Source: Segetibacter sp.
GTDB lineage: Bacteria > Bacteroidota > Bacteroidia > Chitinophagales > Chitinophagaceae
Assembly: GCF_025963695.1 (NCBI RefSeq)
Contig: NZ_JAOQAH010000083.1
Coordinates: 43,862 to 107,861, forward strand
Reading direction: 5' to 3'
DNA length: 64,000 bases
This document shows, one piece after another, positions 51,127-59,825 of the stretch. Every line of letters begins with the position of its first letter. Positions within the stretch are counted from its first letter, which is position 1. The translations under genes were made by a program, and so were the position numbers. The notes beneath the pieces are model-generated. The model was given only the letters and a program-made list of their open reading frames with translations, was not told where the DNA came from and did no database searches.

Positions 51127-52278
51127 CTAGGCAAATGCTACTGTAGCCTGCGTAATATTTGACACCCGGTTTTCGGCCGATAGCAGATTTACCTCTACCT
51201 GGGTACCTTCTCCTTCAGAAGTAGTGATCCTCAGGTCTCCATTATTTAATTCAGTTAGTCGCTTTACCAAAAACAGACCAATGCCAAGACCTTGTTGTTC
51301 AAACCTTTTTCGGTTGAATTGCTTGAAAGGAGCAATGTCACCCAGGCTTTGAAGCTCAAAACCTCTTCCACTATCTTTCACTTCTAAACGATATTCGTCT
51401 CCATTTGCAGACCCGGTCACATACACTTTCGCTCCTCGTTTTGAAAACTTTAAAGCGTTATCAACAAGTTCAAGTATGATTCTTTGAAGGTATTCGCCAC
51501 CCATTCTTACCTCGGCAGCTTCCAGGTCAATTACCACATCGTCGATGCGGTTGTATATTTCTTTCGACATTGTTTGCAATTCAGTCTTAACCTTTTGCAC
51601 CCAGTTTATTTTAGCTATCCCCTCGGTAAACATGCTGAGCAATTCGGGGTAAACTTCAGCTCTCCTGATTTCTTCAAACAGCATCAGGTTGGCCAGGGAA
51701 TGATTTAAACGGAGCCCGGATTTTAAAATTGATGTAAGCAACTCCTGAACCTGTTGTTCATTAAATGAATCTCTTGCATTTAACATCAGGTTTAATCCCC
51801 CTAATATGCCATGAAGCGGCGTATTGAACTCGTGGTAATAAGTAGCAAATACAGTTGTATCGAGGTCGTGTTTCACTTTGGCGTACTCGCCTATTATCTT
51901 CTGCTGCCTTTTAAGCCTCGATTCGATTGCCTTTAGCAATTCTTTGTAGGTAAAAGGCTTTGTAAGATAGTCGTCGGCGCCCAGATCCATCCCTTGCCTG
52001 ATGTCGTTTTTATCGACCCTTGCAGTTAAAAATATAAATGGGGTATTTTGAATAATCGAAGTTTTTCTTACATACTCTAAAACTTTATAGCCATCCATTT
52101 TTGGCATCATCACGTCGCAAACAATCAGGTTAGGTTTAAAATCAATCGCATCCAACACACCTTGCTTACCATTTGGTGATACCCGTACTACGTATCCTTT
52201 AGCTTCAAGCAATTCCTGTATATTTTCGCGAATATTTATTTCGTCTTCAATAACCTGTATTCTTGTTTGCTGCTCCAT
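51127..52278 (-). CDS. Receiver domain fused to a histidine kinase core
   Basis: The 383-residue protein starts with a CheY-like receiver: VIEDEINIREN, phosphoacceptor Asp in LIVCDVMMPKMDG, Lys in DYLTKPFTYKELL. It ends in a kinase core with the phosphoacceptor-like TYYHEFNTPLHGILGGLNLML, N-box ELVDNALKFSKRG and G-boxes DSGRGF and QQGLGIGLFLVKRL. It has no output domain and no membrane segment. The large PAS kinase gene ends 13 nt upstream, so the two form an operon and probably a phosphorelay. Confidence 0.9.
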   Translation of the reverse strand: MEQQTRIQVIEDEINIRENIQELLEAKGYVVRVSPNGKQGVLDAIDFKPNLIVCDVMMPKMDGYKVLEYVRKTSIIQNTPFIFLTARVDKNDIRQGMDLGADDYLTKPFTYKELLKAIESRLKRQQKIIGEYAKVKHDLDTTVFATYYHEFNTPLHGILGGLNLMLNARDSFNEQQVQELLTSILKSGLRLNHSLANLMLFEEIRRAEVYPELLSMFTEGIAKINWVQKVKTELQTMSKEIYNRIDDVVIDLEAAEVRMGGEYLQRIILELVDNALKFSKRGAKVYVTGSANGDEYRLEVKDSGRGFELQSLGDIAPFKQFNRKRFEQQGLGIGLFLVKRLTELNNGDLRITTSEGEGTQVEVNLLSAENRVSNITQATVAFA

Positions 52279-52291
52279 GTAATAAGTTTAT

Positions 52292-55200
52292 TTATGCTAT
52301 AGGTAGTATAACGCTAACAGTAGTGCCTTTATTTAATTTACTGGTAAGAAAAATTTTGCCGCCATGTATTTCAATAAATTCTTTTACAATTGATAGCCCT
52401 AAACCCGTTCCGTCAATTTCACTTGTATTTGTTGCCCGGTAAAAAGGTTGAAAAAGGTTTTTAATATCTTCTTCAGGTATGCCTACGCCATTGTCTTTGA
52501 TGTTTATAATCACCTTACCTGGTTCATAAATTAAATCGAGGTAAATATTGCCTTCGCTGGAGTATTTGTAGGCATTACTAATAATATTTTCGATAGCGTG
52601 GCTTACTAACTTTTCGTCGAAACTAACCGGCACTTCAAAACCTGTTGTTGTCAGCAGGATTTGCCTTTCGGGTAAGTACGAACTGTTGTATTTATTCTCG
52701 ATAATGCTTGTGCAAAAGTCTACCAGGCTTCTTTTTTCGGGCCAGAAAGGAGTACGGACTGCGTTTGCTCTTCCTAACACCAATACGTCATTCATTAGGT
52801 TTTCTAACCTGCTGACTTCCTCCTGTATTTTTCTGAATTGGTTTTGAAACTTAGCTTGTTTTGCTTCGGGCAGATCTTCAAGATACATGTCCATAATCTC
52901 TACTCCCGACTGAATAACAGTAAGTGGAGTTCGGAATTGGTGTGATGCAGTTGACACAAATTTTTCACGTAACTCGTTTAATTCTCGTTCTTTAGCCAAC
53001 GAATTTTCAAGCTCGCGTAATAGTTTTTCTCTTTCCGTAACGTCGCGGCTTGCAGATTGTAAACCTACCAGCACGTCTGCTTTAAAAAGTGGTTTCAACC
53101 AAACTTCCAGCACTTTTTCTTCGCCGCTTTTTGTAATAATGTTACTTAAGAATTTTCTTTCTTTCTTTTCTTCAATTACCTTATTTGGCTCTGTTACAGA
53201 TAGTACTGAAGCATCTCTGGATGAATAAATATCCTGGGGTCTTTTACCCAATAACTCCGGAGGTTCGTATCCTAAAATTTGCTTACACGAAGGAGAAATA
53301 TATAAAAACTCAGTCTTTAGGTTATGTATGCCTATGATATCATTACTATTCTCTGAAAGAAGCCGGTATTGTTCCTCGCTTTCCCTCAGTTTGTTTTCGC
53401 TGGTAACCTGGTCGGTTACATCACGGGTTGAAGAAATAATAGATGAAATTTCTCCTTTCGAATCAATCACCGGCTTAGCATAAGTTTCCACCCATTTAAA
53501 GTTTCCGTCTTTAGAAAGCATTCTATACCGGAACTGTGTTTCTTTTTTATGTAGTACAACAGGTTGAACACAATCATTCAGGGTTTTTAGCAGGTCGTCC
53601 GGATGAACAAGGTCAAACCCTCCCATACCTAATACTTCATCAGGCGTATATCCAAGAATATTCTTTATGGATGGAGATGCATAAGTAAAATTCCAGTCAG
53701 TGTCATGAATTGAAATAAAATCACTGAGATTTTCTGAAATAAAACGAAACTTCCTTTCCGTCTCCATTAGCGATTGTTCTGCATTTTCAATGTTGGTGTA
53801 GTCGCTTTTTACGATGTACAATTTATCTGCATCCCCATTACTGTCTTTACCAACCACCAGTTTTTCAAGCACCATTTTTCTTTCACCGGTACTTGTATGT
53901 ATCCGGTAAAAAATTTCTCCTTTTGATTTATTTAATACAATGTGTTCTACTTCTTTTTCAACACCAGGAAGGTCTTCTTTGTGTATACAGTCGCGCCAAA
54001 ATTTGATATTATTAAAATAGCATTGTTTATCGCAGTGATATAAATTTTCGACGTTGTCACTTACGAAATCGTATTTGCCCGTTTTAATATTGAAGATGGC
54101 GTACACGTCATCGATGTTATTCAACAAGTGTGTTAGCTGGGTCGAAATAAGGGAGATGTTTTCTTCATACTTCAGCCGTTCGCGAATGTCGCGAAGAACA
54201 CATAGAAGATAACGCGCGTTTTTAAAATAAAAAATAGAAGTTGAAAACTCGAAAGGAATACGTTCTGTATTTGTTTTATTGGTAAAAGTTATTTGTTGGT
54301 TCTTAACCTGCAACTCACTTTGCACGGCCAATCGCATCAATTCATGAAACTGCTGCCGCTGCTCATTATTCCACGACTTATATGATTTGTCAATCCATTC
54401 CTCCGGTTTATAACCTAAGATTCCTACAGCATCGTTTACAGATGCAATTTTATTTTTTTCAAGATCGAGGGTAAGGATGATTTCCTTGCTGTTATTAAGA
54501 ATGGTATTTATTCTTTCATTACTATCCTGCAGGAGAAGAGAGTCGTTATAGGAGTTATTAATATTTTCAATGGATCCAAAAACACCATCAATAGTATTGT
54601 TATAATCAAAGGTGGTTTTAGCAAGTATCCTTACCCAAATATTTTCGCCAGCGGCATTTACCAGCTGTATTCGCAGATCAAGGTTTGTTTTTCTACCGGC
54701 TAACAAGCTCCCGAACTCCTCCCAGAACAGTTGAACGTGTTCATCATTTAAATATTCTATGAAAGCCTTTCCAACACTTTGCTCGGGCTGATAACCCAGT
54801 ATTTCGTTCCAGGCAGGACTTACAAATGAAACGGTTGCATTTTTATTTAAAGTGAAAACTACTTGTCCAAGGCTTTGCACCAAAAACTGGTACTGCTCCC
54901 GTTGGCGTGAAAACTCGTGCTCAACCTCTTTGCTGTCTGAAATATCAACAGAAGTGCCGGTTAAGAAAATCGGTTCTCCGTAAATATTTCGCTTTAAATG
55001 GTACCTGCTATGCATCCAAAAGTACTCGCCGGTCTTCTCGTTATAAATTCTGAAAACATCTTCGTTAACTGATGCGTCTTTTTCCCCAAAAAACCTTTTG
55101 AACTTTAGTGATACCCTTTCCTTGTCATCCTCGTGAACGGAGGCAAGTACCCAGTCAATAAAATTATCACTCAGACTCTTTCTTTTCAGACTTTCGATGA

Positions 55201-55825
55201 AGATAGAAGACCCGGCAATTTTAGTAGTTTGATTAATGAGGTCTACCTCCCAAACAATTTCATTTAAGGTTGAAAGGGTTGTATTAATGATTTCGTTACT
55301 CTGCTGTATCTCGTGTTTAATCCTTTTGCTTTCAATGGCCGATCCTATTGCTGAAGCAAGTGATTGTAGTTGTATTTCACTGCTATGCCATGTTCGGTTA
55401 TTTTTGGAATCGCCAAAACCAATGCATCCCCAAAATCTGGTTCCTCTAAAAACCGGGATAAGTAAAAGTGATCTTACGTTTGATTTTCTTAGCCAATGGT
55501 GCAATCCCTCTGATACACGATTATTTATTGAAACTTTATAGCACAGGTTTTTGTGTAAAATGGAATGTATTTCAGAAAAGTCACTAATATTTAAAATAGA
55601 GTTGTTTCGTGCTTTTTCAATCAGTTCCTTTTCGCCGCTAAAAATGGCAAGGTTGGCAGTTTTATTTCCATCTTCAGAAATATAGCAACAATCAATGTCA
55701 AGTGAAGCTGCCAGCCAATCTACTATTTTTTGTAGCGCCTCATCAAGGTCATTGTTTACAATAATTTCATTGAGACATTTTGCAATCGTGTAAATAGGTT
55801 TTTCCAAGTCCGTATATGCTGCCAT
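52292..55825 (-). CDS. Large cytoplasmic GAF/multi-PAS sensor histidine kinase
   Basis: The 1177-residue protein has no membrane segment or signal peptide. Residues 20-175 form a GAF domain. About six PAS-type modules follow, the clearest beginning at YQFLVQSLGQVVFTL, NERINTILNNSKEIILTLD, FRFISENLSDFISIHD and YRLLSENSNDIIGIHN, several with PAC ends such as FKWVETYAKP. HisKA carries the His in STASHQFRTPLTVIQSG. HATPase_c shows DNGVGIPEEDIKNLFQPFYR and DGTGLGLSIVKEF. Such proteins integrate redox, light or small-molecule cues; the ligands are unknown. It is co-transcribed with the receiver-kinase gene 13 nt downstream. Confidence 0.9.
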   Translation of the reverse strand: MAAYTDLEKPIYTIAKCLNEIIVNNDLDEALQKIVDWLAASLDIDCCYISEDGNKTANLAIFSGEKELIEKARNNSILNISDFSEIHSILHKNLCYKVSINNRVSEGLHHWLRKSNVRSLLLIPVFRGTRFWGCIGFGDSKNNRTWHSSEIQLQSLASAIGSAIESKRIKHEIQQSNEIINTTLSTLNEIVWEVDLINQTTKIAGSSIFIESLKRKSLSDNFIDWVLASVHEDDKERVSLKFKRFFGEKDASVNEDVFRIYNEKTGEYFWMHSRYHLKRNIYGEPIFLTGTSVDISDSKEVEHEFSRQREQYQFLVQSLGQVVFTLNKNATVSFVSPAWNEILGYQPEQSVGKAFIEYLNDEHVQLFWEEFGSLLAGRKTNLDLRIQLVNAAGENIWVRILAKTTFDYNNTIDGVFGSIENINNSYNDSLLLQDSNERINTILNNSKEIILTLDLEKNKIASVNDAVGILGYKPEEWIDKSYKSWNNEQRQQFHELMRLAVQSELQVKNQQITFTNKTNTERIPFEFSTSIFYFKNARYLLCVLRDIRERLKYEENISLISTQLTHLLNNIDDVYAIFNIKTGKYDFVSDNVENLYHCDKQCYFNNIKFWRDCIHKEDLPGVEKEVEHIVLNKSKGEIFYRIHTSTGERKMVLEKLVVGKDSNGDADKLYIVKSDYTNIENAEQSLMETERKFRFISENLSDFISIHDTDWNFTYASPSIKNILGYTPDEVLGMGGFDLVHPDDLLKTLNDCVQPVVLHKKETQFRYRMLSKDGNFKWVETYAKPVIDSKGEISSIISSTRDVTDQVTSENKLRESEEQYRLLSENSNDIIGIHNLKTEFLYISPSCKQILGYEPPELLGKRPQDIYSSRDASVLSVTEPNKVIEEKKERKFLSNIITKSGEEKVLEVWLKPLFKADVLVGLQSASRDVTEREKLLRELENSLAKERELNELREKFVSTASHQFRTPLTVIQSGVEIMDMYLEDLPEAKQAKFQNQFRKIQEEVSRLENLMNDVLVLGRANAVRTPFWPEKRSLVDFCTSIIENKYNSSYLPERQILLTTTGFEVPVSFDEKLVSHAIENIISNAYKYSSEGNIYLDLIYEPGKVIINIKDNGVGIPEEDIKNLFQPFYRATNTSEIDGTGLGLSIVKEFIEIHGGKIFLTSKLNKGTTVSVILPIA

Positions 55826-55915
55826 GTGGTATCAGTAACTGCATTTTATTTATTGCAGCGCTTGTGCAGGGGCACTACCAATTGAACGAACTTTAGGGGA
55901 GTTTATTATAGCGTT

Positions 55916-57175
55916 TTACCGCAGTACTTTCATTTTTACCATTTCTATCCTGGTATCACTTACACTTAAGATTTCAAATTCAAACATGTCTATTATTATC
56001 CTTTCCTTGTTCTGTGGAATGGCCTCATGATTAGAAATAATAAACCCAGATAAAGTTTCGGACTCAGACACCGAAACATCAAGGTCATATTTCTCGTTTA
56101 AATAATCTATCTCAAGCCGGCCACTAAATATGTATTCATCTTCGCCCACCTGCTTTTCTACAAACTCCTCCACGTCATATTCATCTTTTATTTCGCCAAA
56201 AATCTCTTCGAGCACATCTTCCATTGTTACTATGCCTGCAGTGCCACCAAACTCATCTACTACCCAGGCTATACTTTTTCGTTCTTTGGTAAATTTATTT
56301 ATCAGGTCCGTAGCGCTCATGCTTTCCGGAACGGCGGGGATAGGAAGCAATATAGATTGCAGGTCTGCAGGATTTTTAAAAAGATCGAGTTGGTGAATAT
56401 ACCCGAGAATGTTATCTATATTATCATTATAAATAACCAGTTTACTTAGCCTGGTTTCTATCATATGTTGCCGTGCCACTGCAACGCTTGTTTTTATATC
56501 AAACCCTTCTACCTCGGTTCTTGGTACCAGGCATTGTCTTATTTTAACCATAGGCAATGACAAGGCGTTTTCAAAAAGTTCTGTATTCAATTCCTGGTTT
56601 TCTTCGTCCTGGTCTTTGTTCTGCTGATAGAAGTGTTCCAGATCTCCTTTACCGAATGCTTCATTTCTATCGTGCACTCTTACATTAAAAACGTACTTTA
56701 AAATCCATTCGGCAATGGTGACGAGAATAGATGCAACAGGAAAAAAAATCCGGTAAAAAAACTTTGCTACAGGGGCAAAAAAACTAAGCAAGGCATCATT
56801 TCTTGCACGAAAAATTGCTTTAGGTATAAACTCACCAAAAAACAGGATAAGTAAGGTAGAAATAATGGTATCAACAACAAGAATTACATAATTGTTAGTG
56901 ATGTGAAACGAATCCCACAAGGGACGAAGCAAGTTGCTTACAAGCAGACCATAAATGACCAGGAAGAAATTGACGCCGATAAGGCAAGTGCCAATAAATT
57001 TTGCCGGCTCCTCCATAAACCTTGATAAAATAATTCCGCTAAGTTTCCCCTGTTTCTTTTTTAGTTCAATGCTTAACTTATTTGCTGTCACAAAGGCGAT
57101 TTCTATTCCGGCAAAAAAACCAATGAAAATGATGGTAATGACAATGAGAGAAACAGTAAAATAAATGTTGTCCAT
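55916..57175 (-). CDS. CNNM/CorC-type membrane protein with CBS pair (hemolysin family)
   Basis: The 419-residue protein has an N-terminal DUF21/CNNM membrane domain with four predicted helices (residues 1-160). A CBS pair (KIRQCLVPRTEVEGFDIKTSVAVARQHMIETRLSKLVIY through ESMSATDLINKFTKERKSIAWVVDEFGGTAGIVTMEDVLEEIFGEI) follows. A C-terminal CorC_HlyC domain (YIFSGRLEIDYLNEKYDLDV and onward) ends it. Relatives act in magnesium or cobalt efflux; the Bacteroidota gliding protein GldE is of the same family. The sequence does not separate these. Confidence 0.9.
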   Translation of the reverse strand: MDNIYFTVSLIVITIIFIGFFAGIEIAFVTANKLSIELKKKQGKLSGIILSRFMEEPAKFIGTCLIGVNFFLVIYGLLVSNLLRPLWDSFHITNNYVILVVDTIISTLLILFFGEFIPKAIFRARNDALLSFFAPVAKFFYRIFFPVASILVTIAEWILKYVFNVRVHDRNEAFGKGDLEHFYQQNKDQDEENQELNTELFENALSLPMVKIRQCLVPRTEVEGFDIKTSVAVARQHMIETRLSKLVIYNDNIDNILGYIHQLDLFKNPADLQSILLPIPAVPESMSATDLINKFTKERKSIAWVVDEFGGTAGIVTMEDVLEEIFGEIKDEYDVEEFVEKQVGEDEYIFSGRLEIDYLNEKYDLDVSVSESETLSGFIISNHEAIPQNKERIIIDMFEFEILSVSDTRIEMVKMKVLR

Positions 57176-57304
57176 ATGTTGAATTTACAGGAAACGTATA
57201 GCAAAACGTTTTGTCCGCAATAAAAAAATTCCTATCTATCCGGTTGCAGCTATACTTGCTTAATTATTAAAGTTAGAAGAGTTTAATTTATTGCAATATA
57301 AAAA

Positions 57305-57487
57305 AGAAGATTTTTTGACCGGGCTGCATAACTAGCTTTAGCATTGGTTGCGTCGCACTCTTGTACTTTTTATTCGTTACGCAGCTAATAATACAATTTG
57401 AGAAAAGACGAACAGACTATCGGCGGATTAACGGAGCGTCGCAACAATGCTGCTAAGGGTATTGCCAGTTCGTTCAAAAAATCTTCT
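57305..57487. repeat. Apparently complete inverted-repeat element (copies 14 and 15)
   Basis: The ends AGAAGATTTTTTGA (57305-57318) and TCAAAAAATCTTCT (57474-57487) are perfect 14-bp inverted repeats. Inside, a minus-oriented exact core (57347-57366) and a plus-oriented variant core GGAGCGTCGCAAC (57433-57445) face outward. Each arm continues from the core through a CCGG- or GCCAG-like box to the A/T-run. At 183 bp and with no coding capacity it fits a miniature inverted-repeat element. It ends 12 nt from the proC stop and fills most of the 324-nt gap. Confidence 0.85.
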
Positions 57488-57499
57488 ACCCATTTCACT

Positions 57500-58300
57500 C
57501 TACATATCTGTCGTGATCTTCTTATAGCTGGCTGTTAGCCCTTTTATTAAAGACGAGCTAAAGCCCTGGTGTTCCATTTCATTTAGACCCGCAATCGTAC
57601 AACCTTTCGGCGTAGTTACTTTGTCTATTTCCTGCTCGGGATGTGAGTTGTTTCTTAACAGCAGTTCTGCTGCCCCCTTAACCGTTTGGGCAGCAATCAG
57701 CGAAGCCACGGCTGCGCTGAAACCAATCTCAATTCCGCCTTGTATGTTCGCCCTGATGTAACGCATGGCGTAGGCAGTACCGCATGCACCAAGCACCGTT
57801 GCAGCATCCATTAGTTTCTCATCAATTGTAATTGTTTTGCCCATTTGATCAAAAGTCTGCTCCAGGTACCTGATTTGCTCGGGTGTACCATTTTGATTGC
57901 AAAGGCAAGTCATGCTCTCGCTGATTGCAATAGCGGTATTTGGCATAGCCCGAAAAACCGGTAACTGCTTTTCAATAATTGAATAAATATCTTTTATAAA
58001 GATGCCCGTAACTACCGACACCAACACATGCCTGCTCTCGTCAAGTGTTGATTTTATGCCTAGCAGAACTTCCTGCACCTGAAAAGGTTTTACGGCAATA
58101 ATTATTACATCACCAAAAGCGGCGGCGTCATTATTGTCGTTGCTGATATTTACCCCTCTTTCCTTGAGCGGTTGCAAGGTGTGAATATTGCGTTTTGTAA
58201 TCATGACATTGGCGGGAGCGATGAACCCGTTTTTAATTAGTCCTTCTGCTATTGCAGTGCCTAAGTTGCCTCCGCCAATGATGGAAATTTTTTTACTCAT
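57500..58300 (-). CDS. proC: Pyrroline-5-carboxylate reductase
   Basis: ProC reduces pyrroline-5-carboxylate to proline with NAD(P)H. The 266-residue protein has the Rossmann start ISIIGGGNLGTAIAEGLIKNG, VIIIAVKPFQVQEVL, and FRAMPNTAIAISESMTCL. The C-terminal dimerisation domain ends TTPKGCTIAGLNEMEHQGFSSSLIKGL with the conserved GGCT-like PKGCTIAGL. Its ATG overlaps the stop codon of the upstream toxin pseudogene (ATGA). Confidence 0.94.
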   Translation of the reverse strand: MSKKISIIGGGNLGTAIAEGLIKNGFIAPANVMITKRNIHTLQPLKERGVNISNDNNDAAAFGDVIIIAVKPFQVQEVLLGIKSTLDESRHVLVSVVTGIFIKDIYSIIEKQLPVFRAMPNTAIAISESMTCLCNQNGTPEQIRYLEQTFDQMGKTITIDEKLMDAATVLGACGTAYAMRYIRANIQGGIEIGFSAAVASLIAAQTVKGAAELLLRNNSHPEQEIDKVTTPKGCTIAGLNEMEHQGFSSSLIKGLTASYKKITTDM

Positions 58301-58509
58301 GGTTTAATTGTGGGACTAAAATTAATGAAACGAAGATTATTGACTTGAAAGAAGGTTTTATCAGCGGAGATTAAGGTAAGATCGAACTCAAGTGCAGAGG
58401 CGGCAATAAAGGCATTGCCTCATTTAAAGTTGTATTGCTGCCGTAAAGAAATTGTTCTTTGTTTTGCTTTATAACTGTAATCGAAGTACTGAACATCTCA
58501 ATTACTCAT
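58297..58509 (-). pseudogene. Remnant of a PIN-domain (VapC-like) toxin
   Basis: Reading from ATG 58509, 70 codons keep a clear PIN C-terminal half: SYKAKQRTISLRQQYNFK, then GNAFIAASALEFDLTLISADKTFFQV and NNLRFINFSP. Stop codons interrupt at codons 4 and 30. The N-terminal half of the domain, with the first acidic residues, is missing. The position expected to be Asp in DAFIAA-type motifs is Asn. The final stop overlaps the proC start as ATGA. The product would be inactive. Confidence 0.75.
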
Positions 58510-58662
58510 CTCTCAGATCTTGTTGAATTTTTAAAGGATCTCCTTCAGTTTTAACCTTATTAAAGTATTTTTTGCATCAAATAGTTTGGGAGCAGGCCCT
58601 ACTTTTTTTAAGGGGGCCTCAACTTGCTCTTCGGTCAGCCTTTCAATTACTTAAATAGTCAT
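58502..58662 (-). pseudogene. Remnant of the antitoxin gene paired with the PIN toxin
   Basis: From ATG 58662 there is a stop at codon 4, then VIERLTEEQVEAPLKKVGPAPKLFDAKNTLIRLK. A shift to another frame gives TEGDPLKIQQDLRDE and a stop overlapping the toxin start. The order, size and overlap fit a type II antitoxin, but the antitoxin family was not identified. Confidence 0.5.
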
Positions 58663-58679
58663 AACGTCTTCTTTTAAAT

Positions 58680-59804
58680 TTAATAAATTTTATTCTTCGC
58701 CAAATAGTTCCTCACATAATCATCTACACCTTCTTCGAGCGAATAAAATTCATTGGAGTAACCTGCTTGCCGCAACTTCTGCATGGTGGCTTCCGTATAA
58801 TACTGGTATTTATCGCGGATGTCTTCGGGCATGTCGATGTACTGAATATTTGGTGAAAGGTCTGAACCAGCGAAAGTAGCTTTTACCAAATCATCAAAAG
58901 TTCTGGCACTGCCCGTTCCGAGATTATAAATTCCAGGTTTCAAACGAGAGCTGTGCAACGGCAGAGGGCTGCTTTCTTCCGTCAACTGTAAATGGTCACC
59001 CGTCAACTTGCTTCCTTCTGTCATCACTTCCCTCATCATCCAGCCAATTACTTTCACCACATCTTTCACATAAATGAAATCACGAAGTTGTTTGCCATTT
59101 TCAAAACCTTCTTTGTGACTTTTAAAAAGTTTTACAAATCCCTCTTTTTTTATTTGGTTGTAAGCATGAAAGATGACACTTGCCATTCTGCCTTTATGGT
59201 ACTCGTTAGGCCCATACACGTTAAAGAATTTCAGTCCAGCCCAAAAAGGAGGAGCGCTTTGCTGGTGAAGCGCCCATTTGTCGAATTCGTTTTTACTTAC
59301 ACCATACGGGTTTAAGGGATGTAAATGGTCTAACTCTTTGTTATCGTCATAGCCCAATTCGCCCCCGCCATAGGTAGCAGCGGATGAGGCATAAATTAAG
59401 GGAATTTGCTTTTCGGTGCAATAATTCCATACCTGTTGAGAATACTCGACATTCAACTCCTGGTGAATGGCGTAGTCGAACTCGGTAGTGTCTGTTCTGG
59501 CACCCAAATGAATAACAAAATCAATAGCAGGATTGTGCAGCCAGAGCCAGTCGAACAAATTGTAGCGTTCAATTATTGCTTCAAACCTTTTGCCTTCCCA
59601 ATTTCTTCTCTTTTCCTCCACGCCGAAATCGTCCACCAAAATCAACTTTTCAAACCCTTGCTCATTGAGATACTGAACCATACAACTGCCAATAAAGCCA
59701 GCTGCACCGGTTACAATAATACTCCCCTTTATGCCCTCATCGCCCAGCCCCTCGAACTCTAAAGGGGAGCTAAGAAGCTCTTCAATTTTTTTATTATCGA
59801 TCAT
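58680..59804 (-). CDS. hldD: ADP-L-glycero-D-manno-heptose 6-epimerase with unusual inserts
   Basis: HldD epimerises ADP-D,D-heptose to the L,D form used in lipopolysaccharide inner core. The 374-residue SDR-fold enzyme has VTGAAGFIGS, ILVDDFG, HLGARTDTTE, YASSAATYG, catalytic NPYGVSKNEFD (Tyr-x3-Lys), LKFFNVYGPNEYHKGRMASV and IYNLGTGSARTF. Two parts are atypical. The first 28 residues precede the usual start of the fold and are encoded over an inverted repeat at 59722-59769. About 30 residues (EGSKLTGDHLQLTEESSPLP and onward) interrupt the protein before IYNLGTG. The core residues are intact, so it is probably active. Confidence 0.92.
   Translation of the reverse strand: MIDNKKIEELLSSPLEFEGLGDEGIKGSIIVTGAAGFIGSCMVQYLNEQGFEKLILVDDFGVEEKRRNWEGKRFEAIIERYNLFDWLWLHNPAIDFVIHLGARTDTTEFDYAIHQELNVEYSQQVWNYCTEKQIPLIYASSAATYGGGELGYDDNKELDHLHPLNPYGVSKNEFDKWALHQQSAPPFWAGLKFFNVYGPNEYHKGRMASVIFHAYNQIKKEGFVKLFKSHKEGFENGKQLRDFIYVKDVVKVIGWMMREVMTEGSKLTGDHLQLTEESSPLPLHSSRLKPGIYNLGTGSARTFDDLVKATFAGSDLSPNIQYIDMPEDIRDKYQYYTEATMQKLRQAGYSNEFYSLEEGVDDYVRNYLAKNKIY
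59722..59769. repeat. 10-bp inverted repeat inside the hldD N-terminal extension
   Basis: CTCCCCTTTA (59722-59731) and TAAAGGGGAG (59760-59769) bracket a GC-rich spacer with GCCCAGCCCCTCGA. This resembles a palindromic REP-like insert read through as protein. Confidence 0.65.
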
Positions 59805-59825
59805 TTTTTACTTAAAGGGTGAGGC

